The translations under genes and the position numbers were made by a program. A stretch of 64,000 bases of DNA from MSPOR6 sp964652195 (GTDB taxonomy: Bacteria; Poribacteria; WGA-4E; WGA-3G). Positions 19,115 to 28,953 of this stretch are shown here, one piece after another. Below the pieces are notes generated by a model. That model did no database searches. It was not told where the DNA came from and saw nothing but the letters and a program-made list of their open reading frames with translations. The DNA is taken from positions 67,930 through 131,929 of the forward strand of contig CAZZBB010000106.1 of assembly GCA_964652195.1 (NCBI GenBank), read 5' to 3'. How positions within the stretch are numbered: the first letter of the stretch is position 1; every line of letters starts with the position of its first letter.

Positions 19115-20104
19115 TTACCTGAGTTTTATTGATGATTCCACTACTTTATTTGGGGCAATACCATATTGTTCTACTGCATCTTGGATAATTGGCAAGGCAT
19201 AAGACTCTGTATAGGGAGAAAGTATAATATTATCTATAAGTAATTTTGGATCTACAGAAACCTGCTTTCGGCGCTGAAGCTCATACGAGTTATTAGGCGT
19301 GCGAACAACAAGGCGTCCGTCTGAAGTCAACGCTTCTTTTTCTGAATATGTATCGATTATAACACCCAACTCCTTATTATAGAATGGTATATCATTTAAC
19401 ATTGGTCTGCCCCAAATTTGATCCGTTATATATCTATAGGACATGATTAAACGAACTTCATTTTCGGCTTCGTATAATTTTTGTTTGTGAAGTATTGGTT
19501 GGTAGAAAAGTTCCTCTATAATTTCAGGGTCCGACAGATTTTCATTAGAGAATTTATCAAATCCGTTTATATGCTCTGTATTATAGTCTTTATATTGTAT
19601 TTTTCCTATATACAGTAACCCATTTGAAGTATAAAACGCATTTTTCATTGCACTTATTGTTGTCTTTATTGCTAATGTTGCATTCTGGTGTCGGTACCTG
19701 TCCCACATTAAAATATTTTCTGTGGAAGCTGCAGACCAGCAATGCGTTAGCATAAAGTGTCTTACGAAACTGGACATTAAATATTCAAAAGTGTCTACAT
19801 GAAGATTAGGTGTATAACTATAAAGAAGTTCTGATGCAAATGACATTTTCAATTTGTGTTTATCGTAGTATTCATCTTTCAGAACGGGTGTTGGGTCTTG
19901 CCAAAGTAAATGCTTACAAACTTCATTATAAGATGGAACACTTAAAGTGGCTTCAGCTGGATCTTCATACAAAGACACCGGTGAAAACACACATTCGCTT
20001 GTCTTTAATATTGATAGTAATTGATATATGTTCAGGTAATGCATCAATTGTGTGTCATTTGACGGTGTTACTATATAAGAAGGTTGATCTGTAATAACCA
20101 TCAT
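19115..20104 (-). CDS. DUF2971-like protein within the restriction locus
   Basis: A 329-residue protein resembling the DUF2971 family. Residues ~20-55 carry LMHYLNIYQLLSILKTSECVFSPVSLYEDPAEA, and further on there is CWSAASTENILMWDRYRHQNATLAIK, matching the family pattern of CWS...E...MW..Y. DUF2971 proteins are often found beside defence genes, but their biochemical role is unknown to me. It lies 48 bp upstream of res and 85 bp downstream of mod, so the three are probably co-transcribed. This suggests an accessory or regulatory role in the system. Codon use and AT content are higher than in the flanking genes, possibly a separate acquisition. Confidence 0.7.
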   Translation of the reverse strand: MMVITDQPSYIVTPSNDTQLMHYLNIYQLLSILKTSECVFSPVSLYEDPAEATLSVPSYNEVCKHLLWQDPTPVLKDEYYDKHKLKMSFASELLYSYTPNLHVDTFEYLMSSFVRHFMLTHCWSAASTENILMWDRYRHQNATLAIKTTISAMKNAFYTSNGLLYIGKIQYKDYNTEHINGFDKFSNENLSDPEIIEELFYQPILHKQKLYEAENEVRLIMSYRYITDQIWGRPMLNDIPFYNKELGVIIDTYSEKEALTSDGRLVVRTPNNSYELQRRKQVSVDPKLLIDNIILSPYTESYALPIIQDAVEQYGIAPNKVVESSIKLR

Positions 20105-20189
20105 CGCATTTATTCCTTGAAAAACATAATAATGGGCAATGCGTGATTTTCTATTGGGATTGTAATTCTACACAATTTCGTAACACTAA

Positions 20190-23132
20190 TCATGTATACC
20201 TTTCTGTTCGTAAAGTATGTACGCGCATCACCTCATTCCCACGCGGATCAATTACTTTAACTGCAACACATGCATGCTCACCCGTAGGAAACGGCAACGA
20301 TTCTGTCCCGCTAAACTTCTCAAAACACTCAGGATCAATTACGCCTTTGAGATCACGAGCGATTTTATTCCACGCACTTTTATCAGGAAAGAAGGCTTGC
20401 GTGATGCAGAAGTCTCGACCGTTATAGTCCGAATCGATAAACCACGCTGCAACCTTATCTGCACCAGCAGAATTCACAGTGTTGTCCACAGGGTTATAAA
20501 TGTCTACACCTTCCATCTTGACGATAAATTTTCCATTATCTGTTTCTTTGAGCTCTGTCCGCGGCAGTCCGAACACGGTAAATAATTGAGCAGTCGGGGT
20601 ATTTTTCAGGAGATCGTCCATCATAACGTCATGTGGAATATCTACCATGTGAGCACGGACATTCGGATTCGGATCGTCTTGGATAGCAACTTGTGCTGCG
20701 CCATCAAAAGTGAACCCTGCAAAAACAAGTTCATCAAATCCCAACCGATTTGCTACACGTAAACACTGTTCAACTTGCACCACCGTCACAGGCCCGTGTT
20801 GCGGACCAAACGTCACAGCAACGCGCCGTTCCGTATCGGCATCTTGCCAGTGTCCTTCAGCATGAAGTCCACCACTCCCCGAAAGTTTTTCAAGTGTGGC
20901 AAACTTCACTGGGTTGCCATCAAGTAATTTTACACCACCACTTTTCAATAGCCGGAACATCTTATCAAGGTATGCCTCTGCATTGACTGTCTCGTGTCCT
21001 TCTTCCTCAATTTCAAAAGTGTCTGTTGCCTCTTCAGGTTCACCACCAATAGGTGAATCGGCATCAAGTGACTCTTCAGCAGGTTGCACCGCTTCCACTG
21101 TGAAAGGACCACTCACCCGGACCCGCTTTCTGTCCACCTTCGGTTGATCGACTAACTCCTCGCCTTCGGATGATGCGGCGATGCATTCATTCACCTCGTC
21201 CATCTTTGCACGCCACGCGTTGCGGTAATCTGTCAATGCATCTTGTAAAGATTTAGGCCAGTCGGGGTCAGAATCAAAAGGCACTTTCCATTCCTGCCAG
21301 GTTGTTTCGGGTAGTTGCCAACGCCTCTGATCTGCATCTGTGATAGACCTTTTCCCTTCGCGTTTCTCCTTCTCTGCAAGTTTGGCCTGCAATTTCGTAC
21401 GGATATCTGCCGTAACTTCTGCTAAAGTTCTGTTCAACATGTCCAATTTCTCTTTTAGAATCGGTTCATATTTTGTAAAGATGGGGTCAAGGGCGGTGTT
21501 ATTGGCGATACTTTTGAGGGTAATGTGCGGCACCGTTTTATTATCAAAACCACCTGTAATACCTTTCGACTCATCTTTGAATTGGTAAAAATCAAAACTT
21601 GCAGTTAAGAGTCGTTGCCTCGCTAAAGCTACAGCAACGCGACTCGTGTCAATTGTAATCCATCGCCTGCCCCACTGCTCTGCGACGTAGGCTGTCGTGC
21701 CACCGCCACAAGTTGGATCAAGAACAAGGTCACCAGGATCTGTGGTCATGAGAAGACAACGTTCAACAACTTGTGTGTTAGTTTGAACAACATAGACAGG
21801 ATTTTGCGCACCAATCACATCATACCATAGACAGTTAAGGGCTGACACCGAAAAGTCATCAAGAAAAAATTTATACCGAATACCAGACTTCGTGAACAGA
21901 ATTCTGTTTGCTTGTAAGACTCGTTTTAGTCCTTGTTCGTTAGTGCGAAAACGTCCTTCAATTTTCCTGCCATGCCAGTCAAATTTGATTTCAGGATTAG
22001 GGCGACGGATTAAATCATCTGACTTGAAGGGTTTATAATCATCAAGATGTTCACCACTCTGAAATTTTAAGTTATAATCTCCAATAGTTAGAATTTCTCC
22101 ATTAGGATTCTCAAAATGAGTTGCGAGACTGCTATCTTGTCGTTGCAAAAAGACCTTTCGCATCTTCTCTTTTGCCAAATTCCTATCCTTTGCATACCAA
22201 AGAATATAATCACAAATTGTTGTAACAAAATCGGATGAGACTAATGAACGGGTTTTGGTGAAAACTAACTGACTTACAAAATTTTCTGGACTAAATATCT
22301 CGTCCATAATAGATCTAACGCGATGAATATTTTCATCACTAATCTGCACAAAAATACTACCGCTATCAGCCAACAACTCTTTGGCAACGTAAAGGCGGTC
22401 CCGCAGATACGCCAGATAAGAATGAATGCCAAGCGTCCATGTATCTCGGTACGCCTTAATCTGTTCCGGTTCGCGTGTCAGGTCCTGGTCTCTGTCCTTA
22501 ACATCACGCTGAAAGACGGTAGGTTGAAAATTAGAGGCAAACTTGATACCATAAGGCGGGTCAATGTAAATCATTTGCACCTTACCTGCATGGTCTTCTC
22601 GGTGTGCAAGGGAACTCATGACGGTAAGGCTATCACCTAAAATGAGTCGGTTTGCCCAATCTACGTCACGCTGGTAAAAATCGGCTGCTTCGGCATAATC
22701 CTGCTGTGGATCCGCAAAAAGACTGCGTTGAACGTTCTCACGTGCTGCCACCTTCAAAATCGCTTTGGCACTCACACGTTCATGGATATGTAACGCAACT
22801 GGATCCACAGCAAAGGATTTTTTCTCTTGTTTGCCTGCCCATTCAAGCCAAGGTTCATGTTTTTTGAGGGCATTTGCAATTGATTTTGCTTCTTCTGCGG
22901 AAAGTTTACGTTGTTTTGCTATTTGGAGCAGTTCGGGGAGTTTGTCAGCATCCCCGTTTGGGTCAAATCGGAGGTTTGGCGGGAGGTGTGGGTTGTATAC
23001 GTATTCCTGCTTCGGTTTTTCGTGGACTTTTCCTTGTGCTGCAATGCCTGCGGATGGGTTGTTTTTTCGTTTTGCGTCGTGTCGGTAATCTTGGACTTCT
23101 TTTTCTTGGGTGGTGCGTTTTTTTCTTGCCAT
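20190..23132 (-). CDS. Type III-like DNA methyltransferase Mod (adenine/cytosine amino methylase)
   Basis: A 980-residue DNA methyltransferase. The catalytic motif DPPYGIKF (residues 191-198) comes before the SAM-binding motif LDPTCGGGTT (around 467), the order of beta-class enzymes such as type III Mod subunits. The first 110 residues are charged and probably a separate helical region. The C-terminal ~400 residues have no family I know and contain an acidic linker with EPEEATDTFEIEEEG; they may hold a dimerisation or target-recognition part. The protein is longer than the usual ~600-700 residue Mod. GAGG lies ahead of the ATG. It forms a three-gene leftward unit with the DUF2971-like gene and res. 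Confidence 0.85.
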   Translation of the reverse strand: MARKKRTTQEKEVQDYRHDAKRKNNPSAGIAAQGKVHEKPKQEYVYNPHLPPNLRFDPNGDADKLPELLQIAKQRKLSAEEAKSIANALKKHEPWLEWAGKQEKKSFAVDPVALHIHERVSAKAILKVAARENVQRSLFADPQQDYAEAADFYQRDVDWANRLILGDSLTVMSSLAHREDHAGKVQMIYIDPPYGIKFASNFQPTVFQRDVKDRDQDLTREPEQIKAYRDTWTLGIHSYLAYLRDRLYVAKELLADSGSIFVQISDENIHRVRSIMDEIFSPENFVSQLVFTKTRSLVSSDFVTTICDYILWYAKDRNLAKEKMRKVFLQRQDSSLATHFENPNGEILTIGDYNLKFQSGEHLDDYKPFKSDDLIRRPNPEIKFDWHGRKIEGRFRTNEQGLKRVLQANRILFTKSGIRYKFFLDDFSVSALNCLWYDVIGAQNPVYVVQTNTQVVERCLLMTTDPGDLVLDPTCGGGTTAYVAEQWGRRWITIDTSRVAVALARQRLLTASFDFYQFKDESKGITGGFDNKTVPHITLKSIANNTALDPIFTKYEPILKEKLDMLNRTLAEVTADIRTKLQAKLAEKEKREGKRSITDADQRRWQLPETTWQEWKVPFDSDPDWPKSLQDALTDYRNAWRAKMDEVNECIAASSEGEELVDQPKVDRKRVRVSGPFTVEAVQPAEESLDADSPIGGEPEEATDTFEIEEEGHETVNAEAYLDKMFRLLKSGGVKLLDGNPVKFATLEKLSGSGGLHAEGHWQDADTERRVAVTFGPQHGPVTVVQVEQCLRVANRLGFDELVFAGFTFDGAAQVAIQDDPNPNVRAHMVDIPHDVMMDDLLKNTPTAQLFTVFGLPRTELKETDNGKFIVKMEGVDIYNPVDNTVNSAGADKVAAWFIDSDYNGRDFCITQAFFPDKSAWNKIARDLKGVIDPECFEKFSGTESLPFPTGEHACVAVKVIDPRGNEVMRVHTLRTERYT

Positions 23133-23792
23133 TATGTAGCCTCGTTATGAAAATTGATTGCGTGAGTTGACAGTAAGAATTGATTTTATCAAACAGTCAA
23201 GTTTCATATGTTAATATATCAGATAAATATTCTTAAGTCAAAGAGGGTCTGTAAAGTTTTAGGCAAGTAGGTACAGGGATTTTGTGTTATTATTTTCAAT
23301 GTTCACTATAAATTGAAAATAAATGAAGAAAACTTCAATATCTAACAACTAACACTACCAACTGCTACCTTTTAACACAAACAGGAAGTTAACGCTACAG
23401 AATATTGGCTAACTATCAGCATATTTCATTAAAAACAACATCTCCACGTATAAAAACTTATAGGTGCCAAATAAATGATGAATATCTATAAAAACGATCC
23501 TAAATACAAACCTAAATACAAAAGTCTTTATGTCAAAAAATCACCTATATTTTGCAGGTATTATGCAGGTTGGAATTGTCAAAATCAGCAAGGGCAACAA
23601 AAACACAAAATCACACTTTTTGCAAATTCTTAAAAAGTTAATTCAAAGTCGAGTAAAGTCAGTCTATGACAGCGGTTAGAAGGGTAATTTACACCAATTT
23701 CAATGTCACACAATGTGTCAAAAAGTGTAACTTTTTTCATTTTTTCGGCGAATTGAAAAATTCAACATTTTCACGATTTATTCTCTAAGTAT

Positions 23793-23865
23793 TTAGGATA
23801 AAATGTCTGTTTTTGCACCCTATAATTTGTCTATATATTAGGATTAAATGTCTGTTTTATACCCT
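23793..23865. repeat. Direct repeat pair in the 23133-24102 gap
   Basis: Two 28-bp units, TTAGGATAAAATGTCTGTTT followed by TTGCACCC (23793-23820) and TTAGGATTAAATGTCTGTTT followed by TATACCC (from 23838), start 45 bp apart. They may be operator sites or a short duplicated promoter region. Apart from these and the promoter at 23975, the ~970 bp gap shows no gene. Confidence 0.55.
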
Positions 23866-23974
23866 GATGCGTAATTTACATTTATTATTGGTATAAGTTG
23901 AATTACACTTACATTGAGGTCACGTTTTTTAATTAAATGATTAAGAGTTTACCCACCTGATAACAGGGTTTTCC

Positions 23975-24004
23975 TTGACATAATCACTCAATAACTGTTA
24001 TGAT
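23975..24004 (+). promoter_or_regulatory. Sigma-70-type promoter, TTGACA-18-TATGAT
   Basis: TTGACA (23975-23980) and TATGAT (23999-24004) are separated by 18 bp. Transcription would begin near 24011, giving a leader of about 90 nt before the acidic TPR gene at 24103 and driving the operon that includes transketolase. Confidence 0.75.
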
Positions 24005-24102
24005 ATTCTGATATACCTACAACCAAACTAAGACTAAATGAAGAGTTTAGGTATGTATTTTAGCAAGTTTATGGGTAAACACACTATATTCAGGAGAATG
24101 AG

Positions 24103-24678
24103 ATGGAATTCAAGATTGACGAAACAGACGACTTTGATGAAGAAGAAATTGACGATAATAATGATGATGATAACAGCACTATTGAATATATTGAAGATGA
24201 AGAATTTGATCCAATCGGAATAGATGATAAAGATGAGCAGGAAAGTTCTGAGACTCCTACCTATCAGGATACAGAACCCGATGATAATGATGACGATTAT
24301 GTTGATGAGGATGATTTTGAAGACGATATACCTGTAGTAATAGAACGGGTTGTTGTACCAGAGTTTACCGATGAAGAAGCAAACAATTTTGATTATGCTG
24401 ACGCTATAAGAGCATACTACGAAGACAACAATTATGAATATGCCATTGAACAATTCAGTAAGGTTATTAGAAGTGAAAAAAGAGGAAAGAAAAAGGAAAT
24501 AATGCAGAACAACGAGATATTAGCAAAATCCTTGTATTGGCAAGCAGAAGCATACGTCAAAACACAGGATTTTGCTAAAGCCATTAAAGCCTTTGATACA
24601 CTTGTTAATACCTGTAAAGAGCATTACCTTATTCTCGCAGCCAAACGACGCGCTGAAAACTTAAAATCTAAATTATAA
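24103..24678 (+). CDS. Acidic N-terminal, TPR C-terminal protein
   Basis: A 191-residue protein in two parts. Residues 1-85 are extremely acidic and low in complexity (runs of Asp and Glu such as DDFDEEEIDDNNDDD), and are probably disordered. Residues ~95-190 form two or three TPR-like helical pairs (DYADAIRAYYEDNNYEYAIEQFSKVI and SLYWQAEAYVKTQDFAKAIKAFDTLV). No signal peptide is present. It may be an adaptor that binds a basic partner. The ATG at 24103 follows AGGAGAATGAG; an upstream reading frame is out of phase. Transketolase starts 25 bp after its stop, so the two are likely in one transcript. Confidence 0.75.
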   Translation: MEFKIDETDDFDEEEIDDNNDDDNSTIEYIEDEEFDPIGIDDKDEQESSETPTYQDTEPDDNDDDYVDEDDFEDDIPVVIERVVVPEFTDEEANNFDYADAIRAYYEDNNYEYAIEQFSKVIRSEKRGKKKEIMQNNEILAKSLYWQAEAYVKTQDFAKAIKAFDTLVNTCKEHYLILAAKRRAENLKSKL

Positions 24679-24703
24679 AAAACTGAAAGGATAAGCGAAA
24701 TTA

Positions 24704-26548
24704 GTGGATACTTTGAAAAACTATCTTGAACAGAGAGCAACGAACCTACGAATCCACTCCATCCTCTCTACATCGGAAGCAGGATCTGGACATCCCACAA
24801 CATGCCTATCGGCAGCGGACATTGTATCTGCCATCTTTTTTCACGCGATGCGGTATGATACAAACAACGCTCAAAACCCTAACAACGATAGGTTTATTTT
24901 ATCAAAAGGACATGCAGCACCCCTCTTATATGCTGCCTATGCTGAAGCAGGGATCATTCCAACGGAAGACCTGCTTACGCTCAGACAGATAGACAGCATA
25001 CTTGAAGGACACCCTACACCTCGTTTTGAATGGACTGAAGTTGCCACCGGATCCTTAGGACAAGGACTATCCCTCGGTGTTGGAATGGCACTCAACGGGA
25101 AATATCTTGATAAATTGGACTATCGCGTATTCGTTCTTCTTGGTGATGGCGAAACTGCAGAAGGTGGGGTATGGGAAGCTGCAGCATTAGCTTCGCATTA
25201 TAAGTTAAATAACCTTATTGGAATTGTTGATGTGAACGCACTCGGACAAAGCCAACGTACTATGTATGCTTTTGATATTGATACCTATTGTAAACGGTTT
25301 GAATCCTTCGGTTGGCAAAGTATTGGAATTGATGGACATGATTATGATGAGATATTAGTCGCATTGGATAAAGCCGACGCATCAACGGATAAGCCAACAA
25401 TGATTGTAGCAAAAACACACAAGGGTAAAGGTGTCTCCTTTCTTGCCGATGAAGATAACTGGCATGGGAAGGCACTTGAAAAAGGTGAACAACTTGATAT
25501 AGCTTTAGCTGAACTCGGACCTTTACATTCAGATATTCCAACTCAGATCAACCCACCAAATCAAACCAACATCCAAAATGGTAATGTAAAACCTGTAGAA
25601 ATAGAACCCCCTGACTATAAAGCAGATGATGAAGTCGCAACACGGGGCGGTTATGGTACAGGCCTTGCAAAACTCGGCACTGCTAACCCTAACGTTGTCG
25701 CATTAGATGGAGATACTAAGAACTCTACCTACGCTGAACAGTTTATGGATCTTCATCCTGACAGATATTTTGAAATGTTCATCGCAGAACAGAACTTAGT
25801 AGGAGCAGGTATAGGCTTAGCAAAACGGGGTAAAATACCTTTTGTCTCTACATTTGCCGCATTTCTATCTCGTGCCTATGACCAAATACGCATGTCTGCT
25901 ATTTCAAAGGCGAATATAAAATATGCCGGTTCACATTGTGGTGTTTCAATCGGTGAAGATGGGCCATCACAGATGGGTTTGGAAGATATTGCCATGTTCA
26001 GAGCAATCCCTGAGTCAGTTGTGCTATATCCCAGTGATGCTGTTTCCGCAGAACGGCTTGTTGCTGCAGCTGCAGATCACGAAGGTATTGTATATATACG
26101 GACTTCACGACCCAAAACAGCAATCCTTTATGATGCTACCGAAGAATTTCCCATAGGCGGTTGTAAAGTCGTTCGTACAAGTTCTGACGACAAAGTTACC
26201 ATTGTAACTGCAGGTGTTACACTACACGAAGCGTTAAATGCATACCAGACACTTAAATCGGAAGGCATTCATGTTAGACTTATAGATCTATATAGTATTA
26301 AGCCCTTAGATTCAGAGACACTCATAACAGCTGCAGAAGATACCAACAACACCCTCATAACTATTGAAGATCACTATCCTGAAGGTGGTTTAGGCGATGC
26401 TGTTTTAGATGCTGTAGCAACCAAAGGAATCTCTGTCCACAAACTCGCTGTCGATGGAATACCAAGATCTGGTAAACCTGATGAATTGTTGGAACTTTAC
26501 GGTATTAGTGCAAATCCGATTATACAGAAGGTGAAAGGGATAATCTAA
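24704..26548 (+). CDS. tkt: Transketolase
   Basis: A 614-residue thiamine-diphosphate-dependent transketolase of the pentose phosphate and nucleotide-precursor pathways. The N-terminal half has GSGHPTTCLSAADI, SKGHAAPLLYAAYAEAG and the ThDP-binding GDGETAEGG...N. The central pyrimidine domain has FIAEQNLVGAGIGLAKRG with its catalytic Glu. The C-terminal domain has the usual EDHYPEGGLGDAV. It is slightly shorter than the E. coli type (~660) and more like the single-chain 'transketolase-like' form. The start is GTG at 24704, with AAAGG about 12 nt upstream. It follows the acidic TPR gene and precedes the small cytochrome. Confidence 0.9.
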   Translation: MDTLKNYLEQRATNLRIHSILSTSEAGSGHPTTCLSAADIVSAIFFHAMRYDTNNAQNPNNDRFILSKGHAAPLLYAAYAEAGIIPTEDLLTLRQIDSILEGHPTPRFEWTEVATGSLGQGLSLGVGMALNGKYLDKLDYRVFVLLGDGETAEGGVWEAAALASHYKLNNLIGIVDVNALGQSQRTMYAFDIDTYCKRFESFGWQSIGIDGHDYDEILVALDKADASTDKPTMIVAKTHKGKGVSFLADEDNWHGKALEKGEQLDIALAELGPLHSDIPTQINPPNQTNIQNGNVKPVEIEPPDYKADDEVATRGGYGTGLAKLGTANPNVVALDGDTKNSTYAEQFMDLHPDRYFEMFIAEQNLVGAGIGLAKRGKIPFVSTFAAFLSRAYDQIRMSAISKANIKYAGSHCGVSIGEDGPSQMGLEDIAMFRAIPESVVLYPSDAVSAERLVAAAADHEGIVYIRTSRPKTAILYDATEEFPIGGCKVVRTSSDDKVTIVTAGVTLHEALNAYQTLKSEGIHVRLIDLYSIKPLDSETLITAAEDTNNTLITIEDHYPEGGLGDAVLDAVATKGISVHKLAVDGIPRSGKPDELLELYGISANPIIQKVKGII

Positions 26549-26579
26549 TACAGGTATCATCCACTCAGGATTTACCAAG

Positions 26580-26948
26580 ATGCAGCAAGCAATTGTTTGG
26601 ATTACAGTGGTAGGTGTTATCCTGTTGGTCGGAATAGGGATGTATTTTTCAATACGTGCTCCTCAAAAAGCCCCAAGATCTTTTCCAGCAGATGATGGAC
26701 CTAATTTTATTGATGTTTCTACCTACTCAGAGGAGATGCAAACCCTCTACCAACTATTTACCAAGAAATGCAGTCGTTGTCATACCGTCGCACGACCCAT
26801 AAATTCGTCTTTTCCTCCAGAAGAATGGCGAGAGTATGTACATAAGATGAGGCGAAAACCCGGGTCAGGTCTTAATCCAAAAACAGCGGAAAAAATTATC
26901 CGTTTCTTAGTCTACGATGCTGAACATCGCAAGAGAAAACCATTATGA
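26580..26948 (+). CDS. Small membrane-anchored mono-haem cytochrome c-like protein
   Basis: A 122-residue protein with an N-terminal membrane helix (residues ~5-25, VWITVVGVILLVGIGMYFSI) and a periplasmic domain holding one haem c site, C64-S-R-C67-H68. M90 in the segment YVHKM is a candidate axial ligand. It would carry electrons at the outer face of the inner membrane. The stop overlaps the start of the next gene (ATGA), so the cytochrome and the thioredoxin-fold selenoprotein candidate are translationally coupled, pointing to a joint redox role. Confidence 0.8.
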   Translation: MQQAIVWITVVGVILLVGIGMYFSIRAPQKAPRSFPADDGPNFIDVSTYSEEMQTLYQLFTKKCSRCHTVARPINSSFPPEEWREYVHKMRRKPGSGLNPKTAEKIIRFLVYDAEHRKRKPL

Positions 26949-28021
26949 TAAAGTTGATTCTCCCGATTATACTGATTATGTCTATCGGTATAGTATCTAA
27001 TGCTGAAATTAAAAGAAAGTTTATGGTTTCAACTGATAATCAGATAATTGACTTCCCTTCCCCTGCTATCTTGCAGGAGAGTGAATGGTTAGTTCCATTA
27101 GACCTCATCTGTAAAAAGCTTGGTTTGACTGTCAAATCACTGGAAGAGCAGAATATGTTGGTGGTATGTGGAACAGGTGATTCTGAGTTGTGTGTCCCTC
27201 TACAATTGGATACAGATGTGTTTCATATTGATGGCACTAATTACACAAAACTTGAGAATATAACTCAACCTTTCGGGTATCAGATATATAGATATTCAAA
27301 AGATAAGATAGAGATTATACGTCCGGGACAACTGGCACCGAGTTTCACATTACCAGATCTAAACGATATACCTGTACGTCTACAAGATTTTCAAGGAAAG
27401 AAAACACTTCTGTATATATGGGGTTCATGGTGAGGATGTCGAGAACAACTGCCTGGATGGCAGAAATTCTTTGACAAACACAGAGAAAAGATCAACCTTG
27501 TTTCAATTGCAGTTGATGCACAAGGATCATCCGTCGTGAAACCGTGGCATGATAAGGCAGCCGCAGAATTTGTCACCCTCGTTGATGCAGAAAATGTGAT
27601 GGGAAACATCTACAATCTTAAAGCTATTCCCTATGGCATTATGATTGATGAGGTAGGACGCTTAGTTAAACCGCCTTTCAACATAAACGTAGACAATAAA
27701 CAAACCGTTGAAATGCTTGAAAAATGGTTGCATGATCCTAACTATAACACAACGCTCCTCCAAGATATTATGCCTATTGATAAATCTCAAAATCCGAACA
27801 TCGTTGAGGCACAAGCACGGTTTAAGTTAGGTATTCTTCTGTTAGATATAGGGAAAAAGTCTGAAGCAATTATTGAATGGCGGAAGGCTTTAGCTCTTGA
27901 TCCGAAAAACTGGATTATCCATAAGCAGATATGGGCAGTTGAACATCCAGATAAATTTTATGAGGGTAAGGTTGATTACGGATGGCAAAAAAGACAATTA
28001 GACGCTGAAAATAAGCCCTAA
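26945..28021 (+). CDS. Thioredoxin-fold (TlpA-like) protein with in-frame TGA, probable selenocysteine
   Basis: Read through one TGA (27431-27433, codon 163), the frame gives a 358-residue protein. It has a signal peptide (residues 1-20), a copper-amine-oxidase-N-like stalk region (~25-115), a redoxin domain from about 124 (GQLAPSFTLPDLNDIPVRLQ), and a C-terminal TPR-like pair (~300-330). The TGA stands exactly in the active site: WGSW-[TGA]-GCREQLP, where relatives have Cys. The sequence after it is fully redoxin-like, including AIPYGIMIDEVGRLVKP, with no other lesion. A good SECIS-like hairpin follows (see 27431-27475). I therefore read TGA as selenocysteine; a nonsense mutation is the alternative. 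The gene overlaps the cytochrome stop. Confidence 0.75.
27431..27475 (+). promoter_or_regulatory. SECIS-like stem-loop after TGA 27431
   Basis: After the TGA there are 20 nt, then an apical loop UGGAU closed by CUGCC/GGCAG (27449-27453 with 27459-27463). Below it AGAA pairs with UUCU (27442-27445, 27467-27470) and GUC with GAC (27438-27440, 27473-27475), separated by small internal loops. A G in the first positions of the apical loop and this distance match bacterial SECIS elements read by SelB. Confidence 0.65.
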
Positions 28022-28031
28022 CCTCAAAAAG

Positions 28032-28922
28032 TCAATTCATTCCAAGACGTTTCTTCTGTTCTTCCATCATCTTTTGTTGACGTTTTACACGTTCCGGTAC
28101 CAAACGTTCCCTGGGAGTAGTAGGTTTAAAATCTAATCTCTCTTTTCCTAACCCGTGTAAAACTCCCAATTCTACTGGTGAGAAATCATCAGGATTTGTG
28201 CGGTTGAAATTCATCGGTTCTTTTAAGGAAACTGGTGGATTGGTTATAAAACGAGCACGGCCGGATGGATTTTGAGATGCAGAATGTAATATAAACGGAT
28301 GTAAAAGCACAACATCTCCCGCTTGACCTGTAATCTCTACAAAGTCCTTACACTTCCCTATCAACTGACCAAATCCTTCCCCAGGTAACAATCCTTCAGG
28401 ATGCGAATGGAGATGTTGTGCAACATGCTGAACGGAATCACAGGCAACAAACGTACCGCCACTCATCGGTTCAATATCAGACCAAACGATAATTGTCAGT
28501 AATCCCTGTTCTGGACTATCTAAAAAATGACGGAAGAAATCTCCATCCTTATGCCAACCAGAAAGTAGTGATTCAGGCGGTTGCCATTCTGAATCTGCAC
28601 CTAAAGCGAAGTTAATAATAAAACCATCTCCCCAAGTGGGTTCTGTATTGGCTATTCTATCTTCACCACCGAGTAGATCACAGATAGCATCCCATGCTCT
28701 TGGAGCAATTTCGCGAATTGGGATGCGATTCATGGATGGAAGATGGATACGTGGTTCTTCCCAAGTGGTCGGATCATCGGGATCGTATCCGAGACGTTTA
28801 AATGCGAATTCACGCCATTCTGAAGCCAATTCTCTTGAAAAACATTCTTTAAGGACTATATGCCCCTTCTTTATGAAATGCTCTATATCTGTTTCTGTTA
28901 GTGTTCTATAGCTATTAGACAT
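28032..28922 (-). CDS. Phytanoyl-CoA dioxygenase-like (PhyH) oxygenase
   Basis: A 296-residue Fe(II)/2-oxoglutarate-dependent dioxygenase of the PhyH family, which hydroxylates small substrates using molecular oxygen. The metal triad is visible as H124-K-D126 (GWHKDGDFF) and a distal His within VVLLHPFILHSAS; the Arg that binds 2-oxoglutarate follows in SGRARFITN. Length is typical. AGAGG lies before the ATG. It is convergent with the selenoprotein gene and is one of three PhyH proteins in the window. The substrate cannot be told from sequence. Confidence 0.87.
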   Translation of the reverse strand: MSNSYRTLTETDIEHFIKKGHIVLKECFSRELASEWREFAFKRLGYDPDDPTTWEEPRIHLPSMNRIPIREIAPRAWDAICDLLGGEDRIANTEPTWGDGFIINFALGADSEWQPPESLLSGWHKDGDFFRHFLDSPEQGLLTIIVWSDIEPMSGGTFVACDSVQHVAQHLHSHPEGLLPGEGFGQLIGKCKDFVEITGQAGDVVLLHPFILHSASQNPSGRARFITNPPVSLKEPMNFNRTNPDDFSPVELGVLHGLGKERLDFKPTTPRERLVPERVKRQQKMMEEQKKRLGMN

Positions 28923-28953
28923 TATAATCCTCTTATTTCAAACATTATGTCTG

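Noticed and set aside
22652..23170. Several rightward frames at the end of the mod gene
   Set aside because: They lie opposite the conserved methyltransferase frame and have no recognisable features.
23793..23865. Possible CRISPR array
   Set aside because: There are only two repeat units and no regular spacers or cas genes.
24034..24453. 139-codon leftward frame rich in Ile, Val and Phe
   Set aside because: It is antisense to the Asp/Glu-rich gene; the GAT/GAA codons there automatically give hydrophobic codons on the other strand.
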